Shown here in pieces: positions 1-8,779 of a stretch of 64,000 bases of DNA. Source of the stretch: JSC-12 sp033764965 (GTDB taxonomy: Bacteria > Cyanobacteriota > Cyanobacteriia > Leptolyngbyales > Leptolyngbyaceae); NCBI GenBank assembly GCA_033764965.1, contig JANRIN010000130.1, positions 1 to 64,000 of the forward strand, given 5' to 3'. Both the position numbers and the translations under genes were made by a program. Each line of letters opens with the position of its first letter. Position 1 is the first letter of the stretch. The notes beneath the pieces are model-generated. The model saw only the letters and a list, made by a program, of their open reading frames with translations. It was not told where the DNA came from and ran no database searches.

Positions 1-139
1 TCGTGCCTTGCATTCCACTGGATTCATTACTTACTACCAGCGTAGGCGGGGTACTTGACCCGGTTACGTGACGATGGGGAGAAGGATGTCCCCAGAGAGG
101 CACTCCTCTCAGTCAGAAGGCGCAGCTTTCACGTCGCAC
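1..139 (-). mobile_element. 5' end of a group II intron (partial, runs off left edge)
   Basis: Read on the minus strand from 139, the sequence begins GTGCGAC, the usual start of bacterial group II introns (GUGYG). It then shows hairpins expected of domain I: a GAGAGG/CCTCTC stem, a GGGG/CCCC stem, and an ACGTGA near the start that can pair with TCACGT further in. It interrupts a Uma2 reading frame exactly where the conserved EYWI motif is reached, so the exon/intron boundary would be between 140 and 139. The reverse transcriptase and 3' end would lie outside the window. The intron call rests on the start motif, the folding and the interrupted gene; no RT ORF is visible here. Confidence 0.55.
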
Positions 140-569
140 CATCAATCCAATATTCAACAATTCCTCGCGCCGCATATTCCGATCTCTTATAACGATAATC
201 TCGATCCTCGTTCGTTTTCCCTGGCGATACCACCTCCACAACCAACAACGGCGGCGGCATATCCAGCATGACGGTAGAGCGTTTGGCATCTCGTAAAGTT
301 TCGGCTAACTCAACTGTAAACACGGTTAAGTCCGGAATTCGCGTAGTTGCCCGAACTCCAGTGACAACAATCTCAGCCTTGTTACTCAAGCGGTTGATGG
401 GAACGAACTGTAGCAAGTGTGCCAGCAAAAACAGGGCAATCTGAACATTCAGCGGGCTTTCGGATGGCATCTCGACTAATTCTCCCGCAACCAGTTCATA
501 CGGTCGATCGGTGCCATCGTCATAAGCCAAATATTCCTCCAGGGTCATATATTTTGTGGCGCTCGTCAT
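129..569 (-). pseudogene. Uma2 family (DUF820) endonuclease, interrupted 5' exon
   Basis: The protein has the Uma2 start (MTLEEYLAY then a Glu in YELVAGELVEM), the core PDLTVF, the VVEVVSPG strand and a Lys-rich YRYKRSEYAARGI helix, all typical of this PD-(D/E)XK-like cyanobacterial family. The frame then reads EYWIDGAT-stop, losing the last strand and the usual coiled-coil tail. The final codons lie in intron-like sequence beginning at 139. The start at 569 (MTSATKYMTLEEYL) matches family N-termini; upstream in-frame ATGs at 581 and 617 are possible. It lies just downstream of the 138-residue gene on the same strand, so the two may be cotranscribed. If the intron splices, the gene could still be functional. 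Confidence 0.7.
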
Positions 570-624
570 CTTGTGCCCCATTTGATACAAGCTTCTTCTA
601 CCATTTTGACTGAGCAAGACGGAT

Positions 625-1041
625 TTACAAATCCTCGATTTCTTGAGCGCTGGTTAGTTTTTCCCAAGTGGTAGGGATAAAGGTCATGCGGCGCAAGCGT
701 TGGCTCTTGATGGGTTGGGGCAGTTGTTGTAGAGGGGCTAACTCCAACTTGTAATAGCGTTTGTGGCTTTTCTCAGTTTGAGCTTCATCCGGAAACAACT
801 CAGCTCGGCTGACTTCGCGTATGGCGATCACTTCCGCAAAGTATTTCACGGCATGAGCTTCATCCCCAAACACTTTCGTTTGATAAAACGCCAACCATTT
901 GGGCTGCCATTGCCGCCGTTGTTGCAGTTTCTCAACCTGGTCTACAGGAATTCGATACCAGCGGCGATCGCGGGCAATGGTCATATCCGCCACACTATTT
1001 ATGATGGCAATGAGAACTTCGCCGGATTGCCCATGCCCCAT
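625..1041 (-). CDS. Conserved hypothetical protein, 138 aa
   Basis: No function is recognised. The protein has a conserved-looking core: AIINSVADMTIARDRRWYRI, then PKWLAFYQTKVFG, KRYYKLEL, and a C-terminal FIPTTWEKL. I recall similar small proteins in cyanobacteria and Chloroflexi that have no assigned role and often sit near Uma2 or nuclease-like genes. It is rich in Arg, Lys and Trp, with no membrane segment or signal peptide, so it is probably cytoplasmic. It ends 8 bases before the first in-frame ATG of the Uma2 frame, which suggests one transcript with the broken Uma2 gene. Confidence 0.6.
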   Translation of the reverse strand: MGHGQSGEVLIAIINSVADMTIARDRRWYRIPVDQVEKLQQRRQWQPKWLAFYQTKVFGDEAHAVKYFAEVIAIREVSRAELFPDEAQTEKSHKRYYKLELAPLQQLPQPIKSQRLRRMTFIPTTWEKLTSAQEIEDL

Positions 1042-1220
1042 GACGAATTACCTGCACTTTTCAAGCATGATTGTCTAAGAACGATGGGTTTATTGTTCCC
1101 TGGAGATTTGGGCTTATATTCAGACCCAGGGCGACTTTTTTTGAGACATAGCAAAATAGCAGTAGCCGCTTGAGTGAGCAAGTTATACTGCGGGTGATTT
1201 GATGCAGGGCTGAGAGCTTT

Positions 1221-2459
1221 ATGCTGGGGTCATCAACCACACAACAAAATCTTCGTAAGCCTCGTTGGGCTGTGATATTGGGAGGCGTGGCGCTGATTGG
1301 AATGACTGGTGCCGTAGTCTATCAATTTGTTGGGAACCGTCCACCTAAACCGATCGCGGTTTCCTTGCTGACCGTGGAGAAAGGCGACATTGAGAGCACC
1401 ATTAATGAAAGCGGGACGGTGGAGTTGCGCGGACAGAAAACACTGCGATCGCCCACCGAAGGTGCCGTGGATGAGGTGCTGGTGCAACCGGGGCAATCGG
1501 TGAAGGCAGGACAGGTATTGCTGACTTTACGCTACCCAGAGCGACAAACAGCACTGGCAAACCAGGAATTACTGATTCGGCAGCAACAATTGGCGGTCAG
1601 GCAAAATCGCCAACGGGTGATGGATGCGAAAGAAAAGCTGGCGATCGAAGAACGCCAACTCAAGAATCTGGTGGAATTGGTGGAGCAGGGCGCTCTGGAG
1701 AAGCAGCGCTTTCAAGACCAGGAAGACCAGATCCGGGTGGCAAAAATTGCTCTGCGAGAGGCACAGGCGACCGTGGCAACGGCGACTTTGGAACTGGAGC
1801 GATCGCAACTGGAACGCCAGCGCATTAGGCAACAGCTTCAGAACAGCGTGATTACATCCCTTATTGATGCCGTTGTGCTAGATGTGAAAGTGAAAGATGG
1901 GGAAGGCGTAGAATTACGCACCGAGTTACTGACTCTGGGCGATCCGCAGCAGGAATACATCAAACTGCGGCTGTCTACCCTGGATGCGGCACGAGTTAAG
2001 CCCAACCAGCAGGCGCGGGTGAGCATTATTGGTCCCAATCCAGAAGTTTATACGGGGCGGGTTCAAAGCTTGTATCCTCAGGCGATTTCGGCAGAAGCCG
2101 CAAAGCAAGGCGGGGGGCAGCAGTCGGAGCAAGCCACAGTACCCGCCGTTGTCCGGTTAGATCGTCCTAGCCGGAAGTTGCTCCCTGGCTCCCAGGTGAA
2201 TGTGGAATTGGTATTAGAGCAAGCTCGTGATGTTCTGACGTTAAACCCGGAAGCGATTCAACGATCGGGGGAAGCGATGTTTGTTTGGGTGAAAGATGCC
2301 GACAATACCGCCCAGAAGCGATCGATTACAACGGGAGTTGAGGGCTTGTTGGGAATAGAGGTGAAATCAGGGCTGCGTCCCGGAGAACAAGTAATTTTGC
2401 CCCCGGCTGAACCATCACTTCAGCCTGGAAACCCTGTAACAACAGAAACCAAATCATGA
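1221..2459 (+). CDS. HlyD/MacA-family periplasmic adaptor (membrane fusion protein)
   Basis: A 412-residue adaptor of the HlyD/RND-MFP family. It has one N-terminal membrane helix (about residues 16-36), a half lipoyl motif (SPTEGAVDEVLVQPGQ, about 77-92), a long Arg/Gln/Glu-rich coiled coil (about 105-215), the second lipoyl half (VITSLIDAVV), and beta-barrel and membrane-proximal domains (LDRPSRKLLPGSQVNVEL). Such proteins link an inner-membrane transporter to the outer membrane or stimulate MacB-type ABC pumps. The stop is 3 bases before the start of the downstream permease gene, so the two form one operon. No outer-membrane or ATPase partner is adjacent, and the substrate cannot be predicted. 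Confidence 0.85.
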   Translation: MLGSSTTQQNLRKPRWAVILGGVALIGMTGAVVYQFVGNRPPKPIAVSLLTVEKGDIESTINESGTVELRGQKTLRSPTEGAVDEVLVQPGQSVKAGQVLLTLRYPERQTALANQELLIRQQQLAVRQNRQRVMDAKEKLAIEERQLKNLVELVEQGALEKQRFQDQEDQIRVAKIALREAQATVATATLELERSQLERQRIRQQLQNSVITSLIDAVVLDVKVKDGEGVELRTELLTLGDPQQEYIKLRLSTLDAARVKPNQQARVSIIGPNPEVYTGRVQSLYPQAISAEAAKQGGGQQSEQATVPAVVRLDRPSRKLLPGSQVNVELVLEQARDVLTLNPEAIQRSGEAMFVWVKDADNTAQKRSITTGVEGLLGIEVKSGLRPGEQVILPPAEPSLQPGNPVTTETKS

Positions 2460-2462
2460 GCT

Positions 2463-3641
2463 ATGGGAATTCATCTTGCCGATTTACTCTTCACGACTTA
2501 TCAATCGCTGCGGAGCAATGTGCTGCGATCGGCGTTGACCACCCTGAGTATGTTCATGGGAGTGGCAACGGTGACGGCAACGCTGCATGTGAAGCACATT
2601 AGTCAGGCGATGATTGCGGCAGAACTGGCACAACGGGATGCCCCCCAAGTGGGAATTGGCGTTGCCTGGACACCCCGCCGCGATCGCATTCCCCTAAAAG
2701 CAGAAGAAATGGATTACCTGAAACCGCGTCTCTCTGGAATGCGAGCCATTACCGCTGTAAATTGGTGGGGTCTCGCGTCCGTTGTGCATCAAGGCGTTGA
2801 AGCCGATCCAGGCATCTTGGCTGTCTCAAAAGAGTTTTTGTTTACCGATGGGCATCCGATCACTGCGGGGCGTGGCTTTACGGATACAGACTTTCGATCG
2901 TTTCATCCGGTCGCCATCATTGATCAATTTTTGTCCGATCGCCTATTTCAAGGTAAAAAGCCGTTGGGCAAACGGTTTTACATGAGAGGCAAACCATTTA
3001 CGGTGGTTGGAGTGGTGCCGACGAAGCAGAACAGCGACAGCGAACCGAAAGGACTGGTGATGGTGCCACTAGCCATTTACAGTGCGATGACGGGCGATCA
3101 AACAGTCGATGTCATCCAGGTCAGTCCTTACGATCTGAGAAATCTAGAAACTTTGGGCGATCAAGCAGAAGCGCTCCTCAAACAACGCCATCCAGGTCGG
3201 GAAACCTGGCACTTCAACAATGCGGAAGATATCCTGGAGCAGCAACGCACGTTAGATATGGCTGCTCAAGCGCTCTCTGTGGTTGCCGTGATTTCTTTGC
3301 TAATTGGTGGCGTTGGGATTGCCAACGTGATGATTAGTGCGGTGACTGAGCGGATTCCTGAAATTGGCTTACGTCGAGCGATCGGGGCAACCAAACTGGA
3401 TGTCATGGTGCAATTTATTCTGGAAGCGTCAGTGCTGAGTCTGGTGGGAGGTACGACCGCTCTTGTCACGGTTCATGGCTTAACGGTCGTGATTGCAGAC
3501 ACTTTCGATTTGCCCTATACCTTCGATTCCACCACCGCCGCGATCGCCCTCAGTTCTGCCTTGATCGTGGGCATTGGTGCCGGACTACCTCCCGCGCTGC
3601 GAGCCAGCCACATCGATCCGGTAGTTGCCCTGCGGTCTTAG
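2463..3641 (+). CDS. MacB/FtsX-type ABC transporter permease
   Basis: A 392-residue permease with an N-terminal helix (LRSALTTLSMFMGVATVTA), a periplasmic MacB-PCD-like domain (about 60-260), and three C-terminal FtsX helices. It carries the family signature ISAVTERIPEIGLRRAIGAT and ends in ALRASHIDPVVALRS, as MacB permeases do. It lacks a fused ATPase domain, so it needs a separate LolD/MacB-like ATPase. None follows: the next 230 bases hold only a Uma2 tail remnant and the ftsH promoter region. Together with the upstream adaptor it suggests an efflux or lipoprotein-type exporter whose ATPase is encoded elsewhere or has been lost. Confidence 0.85.
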   Translation: MGIHLADLLFTTYQSLRSNVLRSALTTLSMFMGVATVTATLHVKHISQAMIAAELAQRDAPQVGIGVAWTPRRDRIPLKAEEMDYLKPRLSGMRAITAVNWWGLASVVHQGVEADPGILAVSKEFLFTDGHPITAGRGFTDTDFRSFHPVAIIDQFLSDRLFQGKKPLGKRFYMRGKPFTVVGVVPTKQNSDSEPKGLVMVPLAIYSAMTGDQTVDVIQVSPYDLRNLETLGDQAEALLKQRHPGRETWHFNNAEDILEQQRTLDMAAQALSVVAVISLLIGGVGIANVMISAVTERIPEIGLRRAIGATKLDVMVQFILEASVLSLVGGTTALVTVHGLTVVIADTFDLPYTFDSTTAAIALSSALIVGIGAGLPPALRASHIDPVVALRS

Positions 3642-3756
3642 AATCACAAGACCTACAAAGCAAGAGCTACAAATACAGGCAGGCTACACTCAAGAAGCTG
3701 CCGATCGCTTGGCGACAAAACTGCGAGAATTGGGATTAGATCCAGATCAACTCTAG
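3640..3756 (+). pseudogene. Remnant of a Uma2 C-terminal tail
   Basis: In the frame ending with TAG at 3754-3756 the sequence reads ...KQELQIQAG, then AADRLATKLRELGLDPDQL and stop. This matches the coiled-coil tail ending LxxLGIDP that closes many cyanobacterial Uma2 proteins (compare the intact copy at 58509-59216, ending LRSLGVDPNA). There is no start codon or catalytic part, so it is a decayed fragment. It lies between the permease gene and ftsH. Confidence 0.55.
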
Positions 3757-3871
3757 CAATCGCCAGATAGTTGCATCCCAGGAAGTCCCGATTTTCTGAG
3801 AGTACGTTAAGATTAGTTAACACAGTTAGAATAGATAAAATGCTCCGCATCATAAAGGAGGACAGACCCCG

Positions 3872-5746
3872 GTGAATAAGCGGTGGAGAAATGTTGGATT
3901 ATACGCATTGCTGGCGATCGTGGTAATTTCGCTGGCAACGTCATTTTTTGGTGGTGGACAGGCTCCGACCAGAGATACCGTACCTGTGAGCGACTTTTTG
4001 ACCACGGTAGAAGCGGGCAAGCCTGCCAAAGTTAACGAGGAAAATACAAAAATTCCTAAAGTTCGCATTAGTGCCGATCGATCCCAGGCACGTTATCGCA
4101 GTGGAGATACAGAGTACATCGTCAATTTGCCTCCCAATGACCCTGAGTTGGTCAATATTTTGACGAAAAACGGAGTAGACATTTCCGTGATGCCTCAATC
4201 TGAAGGAGGCGACTTCTGGTTCAGAGTACTGAGCAGTCTCTTCTTCCCAATTTTGCTGCTGGTGGGTCTGTTTTTCTTGCTGCGCCGCGCTCAGAATGGT
4301 CCTGGCAGTCAGGCAATGAACTTTGGTAAGTCCAAAGCACGAGTTCAAATGGAGCCTCAGACTCAGGTAACCTTCGGGGACGTTGCCGGAATTGACCAGG
4401 CAAAGCTGGAACTGAACGAAGTGGTGGACTTTTTGAAGAACGCCGATCGCTTCACGGCGGTTGGTGCAAAGATTCCCAAGGGGGTTCTGCTGGTGGGTCC
4501 TCCCGGAACTGGTAAAACTCTTTTGGCTCGTGCCGTTGCGGGTGAGGCGGGTGTACCCTTCTTCTCCATCTCCGGTTCAGAATTCGTGGAGATGTTTGTG
4601 GGTGTGGGTGCGTCTCGCGTGCGTGACCTGTTTGAGCAGGCGAAGGCAAACGCTCCCTGTATCGTTTTCATTGATGAAATTGATGCCGTGGGTCGTCAAC
4701 GGGGTGCTGGCTTAGGCGGTGGTAACGACGAGCGGGAACAAACCTTGAACCAGTTGTTGACTGAGATGGATGGGTTTGAAGGCAACACCGGCATCATCAT
4801 CATCGCAGCCACTAACCGTCCGGATGTGTTGGATGCAGCCCTGCTTCGTCCCGGTCGGTTTGACCGTCAAGTGGTGGTCGATCGCCCCGATTACGCCGGT
4901 CGTCTGGAAATTCTGCGGGTTCATGCTCGTGGCAAAACCCTGGCGAAAGATGTGGATCTGGAGAAGATTGCCCGTCGGACTCCCGGTTTTACTGGAGCAG
5001 ATCTGTCTAACCTGCTGAAAGAAGCGGCAATTCTGGCGGCTCGGCGTAACCTGACCGAGATTTCAATGGACGAAGTGAATGATGCGATCGATCGTGTTCT
5101 CGCAGGTCCAGAAAAAAAGGATCGAGTCATGAGCGAAAAGCGGAAAGAATTGGTGGCTTACCACGAAGCAGGTCATGCTGTCGTAGGTGCTTTGATGCCG
5201 GATTTTGATCCAGTTCAAAAGGTTAGTATCATTCCTCGTGGTCGAGCAGGCGGTTTGACCTGGTTCACTCCCAGCGAAGACCGGATGGATTCGGGATTGT
5301 TTTCCCGCTCCTACCTGCAAAACAAGATGGCAGTAGCGTTAGGTGGTCGGATTGCCGAAGAGATCATCTTTGGTGAGGAAGAAGTGACCACAGGTGCTTC
5401 CAGTGACCTGCAAGAGGTGGCACGGTTGGCACGGCAGATGGTGACTCGTTTTGGCATGAGCGATCGCTTAGGTCCTGTGGCGTTGGGTCGTCAGCAAGGC
5501 AATATGTTCCTGGGTCGTGACATCGCATCTGAGCGGGACTTCTCGGAAGAGACCGCCGCCGCGATCGACGATGAGGTTCGCAACTTGGTCGATCAAGCCT
5601 ATCGTCGAGCAAAAGCCGTTCTGACTCAAAACCGTGCCGTGCTGGATCGGTTGGCAGCGATGCTGGTTGAGAAAGAAACCGTGGATGCGGAAGAACTGCA
5701 AGACCTATTGGCGAATAGCGACGTTAGAGTTGCCTCGATCGCTTAA
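3872..5746 (+). CDS. ftsH: ATP-dependent zinc metalloprotease FtsH
   Basis: A 624-residue membrane-anchored AAA+ protease that degrades membrane proteins; in cyanobacteria FtsH complexes turn over damaged photosystem II D1. It has a first TM at about 8-25, a lumenal/periplasmic domain, and a second TM at about 118-138. Walker A GPPGTGKT is at 209-216, Walker B is FIDEIDAVG, and the second region of homology is ATNRPDVLD. The zinc site HEAGH is at 431-435 with the later D in SSDLQEV. The start is GTG, chosen because a strong AAGGAGG lies at 3855-3861 and the N-terminus MNKRWRNVGLYALL matches cyanobacterial FtsH; it looks most like the FtsH3 (slr1604) type, by memory only. It is followed by a bidirectional terminator. 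Confidence 0.95.
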   Translation: MNKRWRNVGLYALLAIVVISLATSFFGGGQAPTRDTVPVSDFLTTVEAGKPAKVNEENTKIPKVRISADRSQARYRSGDTEYIVNLPPNDPELVNILTKNGVDISVMPQSEGGDFWFRVLSSLFFPILLLVGLFFLLRRAQNGPGSQAMNFGKSKARVQMEPQTQVTFGDVAGIDQAKLELNEVVDFLKNADRFTAVGAKIPKGVLLVGPPGTGKTLLARAVAGEAGVPFFSISGSEFVEMFVGVGASRVRDLFEQAKANAPCIVFIDEIDAVGRQRGAGLGGGNDEREQTLNQLLTEMDGFEGNTGIIIIAATNRPDVLDAALLRPGRFDRQVVVDRPDYAGRLEILRVHARGKTLAKDVDLEKIARRTPGFTGADLSNLLKEAAILAARRNLTEISMDEVNDAIDRVLAGPEKKDRVMSEKRKELVAYHEAGHAVVGALMPDFDPVQKVSIIPRGRAGGLTWFTPSEDRMDSGLFSRSYLQNKMAVALGGRIAEEIIFGEEEVTTGASSDLQEVARLARQMVTRFGMSDRLGPVALGRQQGNMFLGRDIASERDFSEETAAAIDDEVRNLVDQAYRRAKAVLTQNRAVLDRLAAMLVEKETVDAEELQDLLANSDVRVASIA

Positions 5747-5777
5747 GCCTAGAAGTCTGGCTGATTGAATCGGTAAA

Positions 5778-5814
5778 TAAAAAGGCAGTCTATTTTTCTG
5801 GACTGCCTTTTTTA
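5778..5814. terminator. Bidirectional rho-independent terminator between ftsH and the 964-aa gene
   Basis: An inverted repeat AAAAGGCAGTC (5780-5790) / GACTGCCTTTT (5801-5811) has a T run on the plus side (5808-5813) and A/T bases on the other. It serves the convergent ends of ftsH (plus) and the acidic-repeat gene (minus). Confidence 0.9.
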
Positions 5815-5834
5815 TGAGTTTTGGGTTGGTTCTG

Positions 5835-8729
5835 CTATTGCACCTGGCTACAGCGATCCAGCCACTCCTGATAAGCTTTCTGCAACTTTGGATCGTCCAG
5901 TTCAACTTCAATGCGAACCTTTTTACAGCGATGCCGTAATGTTTTCGCGATCGCATCCAGCACATAGCTTGCTGTTCTGGCAGACTTAAACTCACCACTC
6001 ACCAGAGTTGATCCGGTTGCTCCAGGAACCTCTAGGTTGTCCAATACTCCCTGGCTCAAATCGACTTCTGCCAGGGTTTTAGGATCATCTCCCACCTGTT
6101 CGATTATGAGTTTTTCGTAGCGTACAGGCACCTGAACCATACGAGTTTCAATGCGTTTGCGAACCACTACTTCCCCCACCTTACGGCGCTCGTATTCTAC
6201 TTTCAGCCGTTCTTCCAGCAAAGGCACGATCGCATCTACGGTGTCAGAAGTCAGCACCGTTTCGACGCTTTGCAGATCGTCTGTTGCGGTCAGGTCAGCC
6301 GCTATTTCATCTCCAGGCAGATCGTAAGTTTCAGCGGGAATGCTCTCTAAGCCAAATTCTGGCTCCGTCAGACCCGCTTCAACAGTTGCGGGTTCCGCCC
6401 CAGAAGGACGATCGCCTATAAAGGAGAGTTCGTTGGTGGGTAGGGGAATGGGAGCGCTACTTAGTTCCAGTTCGTCCAGGTTGATGGCTGGAGGCGCAGG
6501 TAAATCAACTGCAAAATCGGGAGCACCATCAGGTTCGCCAGTTTCTAAACTTGAGGCTGCATCCAGGTTGAAGTCTTCCGCAGGCGGAGATAAGTCTGCC
6601 AGGTTCAAATCTGGCAAAGCATTAGAAGACTCGCTCAGATCAAAATCTAAATCTGGTTCTGCTGGACTGGAAGACTCGCTCAGATCAAAATCTAAGGCTG
6701 ATTCTGCTGGGCTGGAAGATTCGCCCAAGTCAAAATCTAAGGCTGATTCTGGTTGTGCTTGACTCAAAAACTCAGTGGACGGGTTCGACTCTAAGCTGAA
6801 ATCGGGCAATCCCGCCGATTCATCAAAGCTGAACGATTCAATGTTGTCGGCAGTATCTAGATCTGAAGCAGCTAAATCTGAAGTATCTAAACCCACGGCA
6901 ACATCGGGTTCATCAAAATTGAGCGGAGCAGGTTCCGCCGACTCTGGGGTAAAGTCTAAATCTGCCAGACTGGAAATAGTTTCAAGATCGGCATCGGTTT
7001 CGTCGCCATCTTCAGTAAAAACGATCGCATCTGAGTCGCCCACTAAATCATCTTGAGCCGTATTCAGAGTCAGATCCAGTGCCGACAAATCCTCATCTGC
7101 GCTCAAAGCGATTTCATCTAGGGAATCTACCGACGGCTGAGGCTCATCGAAATCCAACTCAGACAAACTCAAGTCGGCTGGTGGACTTTCTGTTGGCTGA
7201 TCAAAATCTAGAGATGCAAAGGTGTCTGTTGCAGCCAACTCATCGATTAGGTCTGAGTCTAATTCAGAGTCAGTGAAGGATAAACCAGGCAAATCACCAC
7301 TAGGCTCTGGCGGGTTAGCGAAAGACAGATCATTAGTTGTGTCATGGTCTTCTAGCTCAAAGCTCAGATCGGTCAGAGGTGGCTCTGCCTGAGCGTCAAC
7401 ATCACCAAAATCCAGGGCAGATAAATTGTCGATCGAGGGTTCTGGAGACGACTCTGAAGGCAACTCTAAGGATGAAAATTCGACAGAGGGCAGATCAAAC
7501 TCCTGATTGATCTCGCTCAGTTCTGGCAAGGGTGGCAACTCAGCAGCAGGCTCAGCGGGGGCTAAATCCTCCAGGGCAAAATCTTCTGGCAGGGGATTCG
7601 CGTCAACATCGCCAAAATCCAGTTCGGCTAAATTGTCTACTGGGGATGGTGCTGTAGGCTCGTCCAAAGAACCATTCAGGTTCAGGGGATCTGCTTGTTC
7701 TGGCTCGATCGCCATGATGCGGTCAAAATCTGCCCATTGATCATCGACATCAGAGGACGTGTCGCTGTCAAAACCAAGGTCGGGTAACTCTTCTGCCTCA
7801 GAGTTGGCTGCAACAGTTTCGTCGATCGCCAGACTCAAATCAGGCAACTCTTCAGCGGGGGGAGAGGTGGGCGTATCTGCCAGCGTAAACTCCTCAACCG
7901 ATTGGGCTTCGTTGGCAAATTCCAATTCTTCAATGGGAGGAGAGGTGGGTGTATCCGCCAGCGTAAATTCTTCTAGAGGTCGGGCTTCATTGGGAAGTTC
8001 TAGCTCAAACAAATCATCGGCTGCATTCGACGTTGACGGGTCGCTGGGAAGTTCTAGCTCAAACAGATCCGTGGGCGCTTCTAGGGTTAATGGGTCTGCC
8101 GCAGTTTCTAATTCAAATAAATCGTTGGCTGTATCCAGGCTCGTCGAATCGTTTGGCAACTCCAGTTCGAACAAGTCATCTGCTGCCGTATCATTTGCCG
8201 AACCAAAGGATGGCGTATCTTCTTGGAACTCTAAAAAGTCCAGGGTATCTGTCGTGGTGGAAGCGATCGGCTCCTGTGGGGGTTCCATCACATCCAGGCT
8301 GAAATCAGGACTGACAGCGGCTGGCGGTGGTGGCGCAGAAATCTGATCGACTGACAACTCTTCATCGATCGGCTGCGGCGGGACTGGCTCATCTGGCAGT
8401 AAGTACTCTGGCAGATACTGCACATCGGCTTTGGTGATGTCTACAAAGACGGACTGAGTTTGCACACTGACTTTTTTGATGCGTCGTCCGTTTAACAACA
8501 CGGAAGATGGTTGTTCCTGGGTGTCGGGTTGGGCGATGACCAAATTGAGTTGATGCCCAGCATCCAGAATCAGGTCAGTGATTTCGCCGATCGGTTGCCC
8601 TAGCTCATCAATAACCGTAAAGTTCTTTAACTTTCCCCTCAAGTTATTGAGGTTATCCAACAATGTCTTGAGACGATCGGACTCCGGCTCTGCGGGGTCG
8701 TTCGGTCTTGCAGAAGATTGATAGTACAT
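5835..8729 (-). CDS. PRC-barrel / acidic-repeat / DUF2382 protein, 964 aa
   Basis: Three parts are visible. Residues about 15-115 form a PRC-barrel-like domain (FTVIDELGQPIGEITDLILD, then SVFVDITKADVQYLP). Residues about 120-810 are a very acidic low-complexity linker with repeats such as DDLFELELPND, EEFTLADTPTSPP and ALDFDLSESSSPAE. Residues about 835-880 are a DUF2382 (YsnF/AvaK) motif (EERLKVEYERRKVGEVVVRK), followed by a conserved tail. PRC-barrel plus DUF2382 pairing is known in bacterial stress-related proteins of unknown mechanism; a giant acidic linker between them is unusual. There is no signal peptide or TM, so it is cytoplasmic. It lies downstream of a small DUF2382-like gene on the same strand. 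A structural or RNA/protein-binding scaffold role is only a guess. Confidence 0.8.
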   Translation of the reverse strand: MYYQSSARPNDPAEPESDRLKTLLDNLNNLRGKLKNFTVIDELGQPIGEITDLILDAGHQLNLVIAQPDTQEQPSSVLLNGRRIKKVSVQTQSVFVDITKADVQYLPEYLLPDEPVPPQPIDEELSVDQISAPPPPAAVSPDFSLDVMEPPQEPIASTTTDTLDFLEFQEDTPSFGSANDTAADDLFELELPNDSTSLDTANDLFELETAADPLTLEAPTDLFELELPSDPSTSNAADDLFELELPNEARPLEEFTLADTPTSPPIEELEFANEAQSVEEFTLADTPTSPPAEELPDLSLAIDETVAANSEAEELPDLGFDSDTSSDVDDQWADFDRIMAIEPEQADPLNLNGSLDEPTAPSPVDNLAELDFGDVDANPLPEDFALEDLAPAEPAAELPPLPELSEINQEFDLPSVEFSSLELPSESSPEPSIDNLSALDFGDVDAQAEPPLTDLSFELEDHDTTNDLSFANPPEPSGDLPGLSFTDSELDSDLIDELAATDTFASLDFDQPTESPPADLSLSELDFDEPQPSVDSLDEIALSADEDLSALDLTLNTAQDDLVGDSDAIVFTEDGDETDADLETISSLADLDFTPESAEPAPLNFDEPDVAVGLDTSDLAASDLDTADNIESFSFDESAGLPDFSLESNPSTEFLSQAQPESALDFDLGESSSPAESALDFDLSESSSPAEPDLDFDLSESSNALPDLNLADLSPPAEDFNLDAASSLETGEPDGAPDFAVDLPAPPAINLDELELSSAPIPLPTNELSFIGDRPSGAEPATVEAGLTEPEFGLESIPAETYDLPGDEIAADLTATDDLQSVETVLTSDTVDAIVPLLEERLKVEYERRKVGEVVVRKRIETRMVQVPVRYEKLIIEQVGDDPKTLAEVDLSQGVLDNLEVPGATGSTLVSGEFKSARTASYVLDAIAKTLRHRCKKVRIEVELDDPKLQKAYQEWLDRCSQVQ
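6625..6759 (-). repeat. Three tandem 45-base coding repeats in the 964-aa gene
   Basis: Three near-identical 45-base units start at 6625, 6670 and 6715. They encode the 15-residue unit ESALDFDLSESSSPA with slight changes. They indicate recent tandem duplication inside the acidic linker. Confidence 0.85.
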
Positions 8730-8779
8730 TTTCCTGCATGGCTAAGGGACAACTTTGGCTCTAACTGAAGAACCTGAAA

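Noticed and set aside
763..1173. 136-residue open frame on the plus strand
   Set aside because: It overlaps the better-supported minus-strand 138-residue protein in antisense and resembles nothing.
7759..8346. Long Ser/Lys-rich open frames on the plus strand (also 6340-6762, 6775-7056, 7507-7740)
   Set aside because: They are antisense frames of the acidic repeats in the 964-residue gene; the composition is the mirror of Asp/Glu/Leu codons and no start site is convincing.
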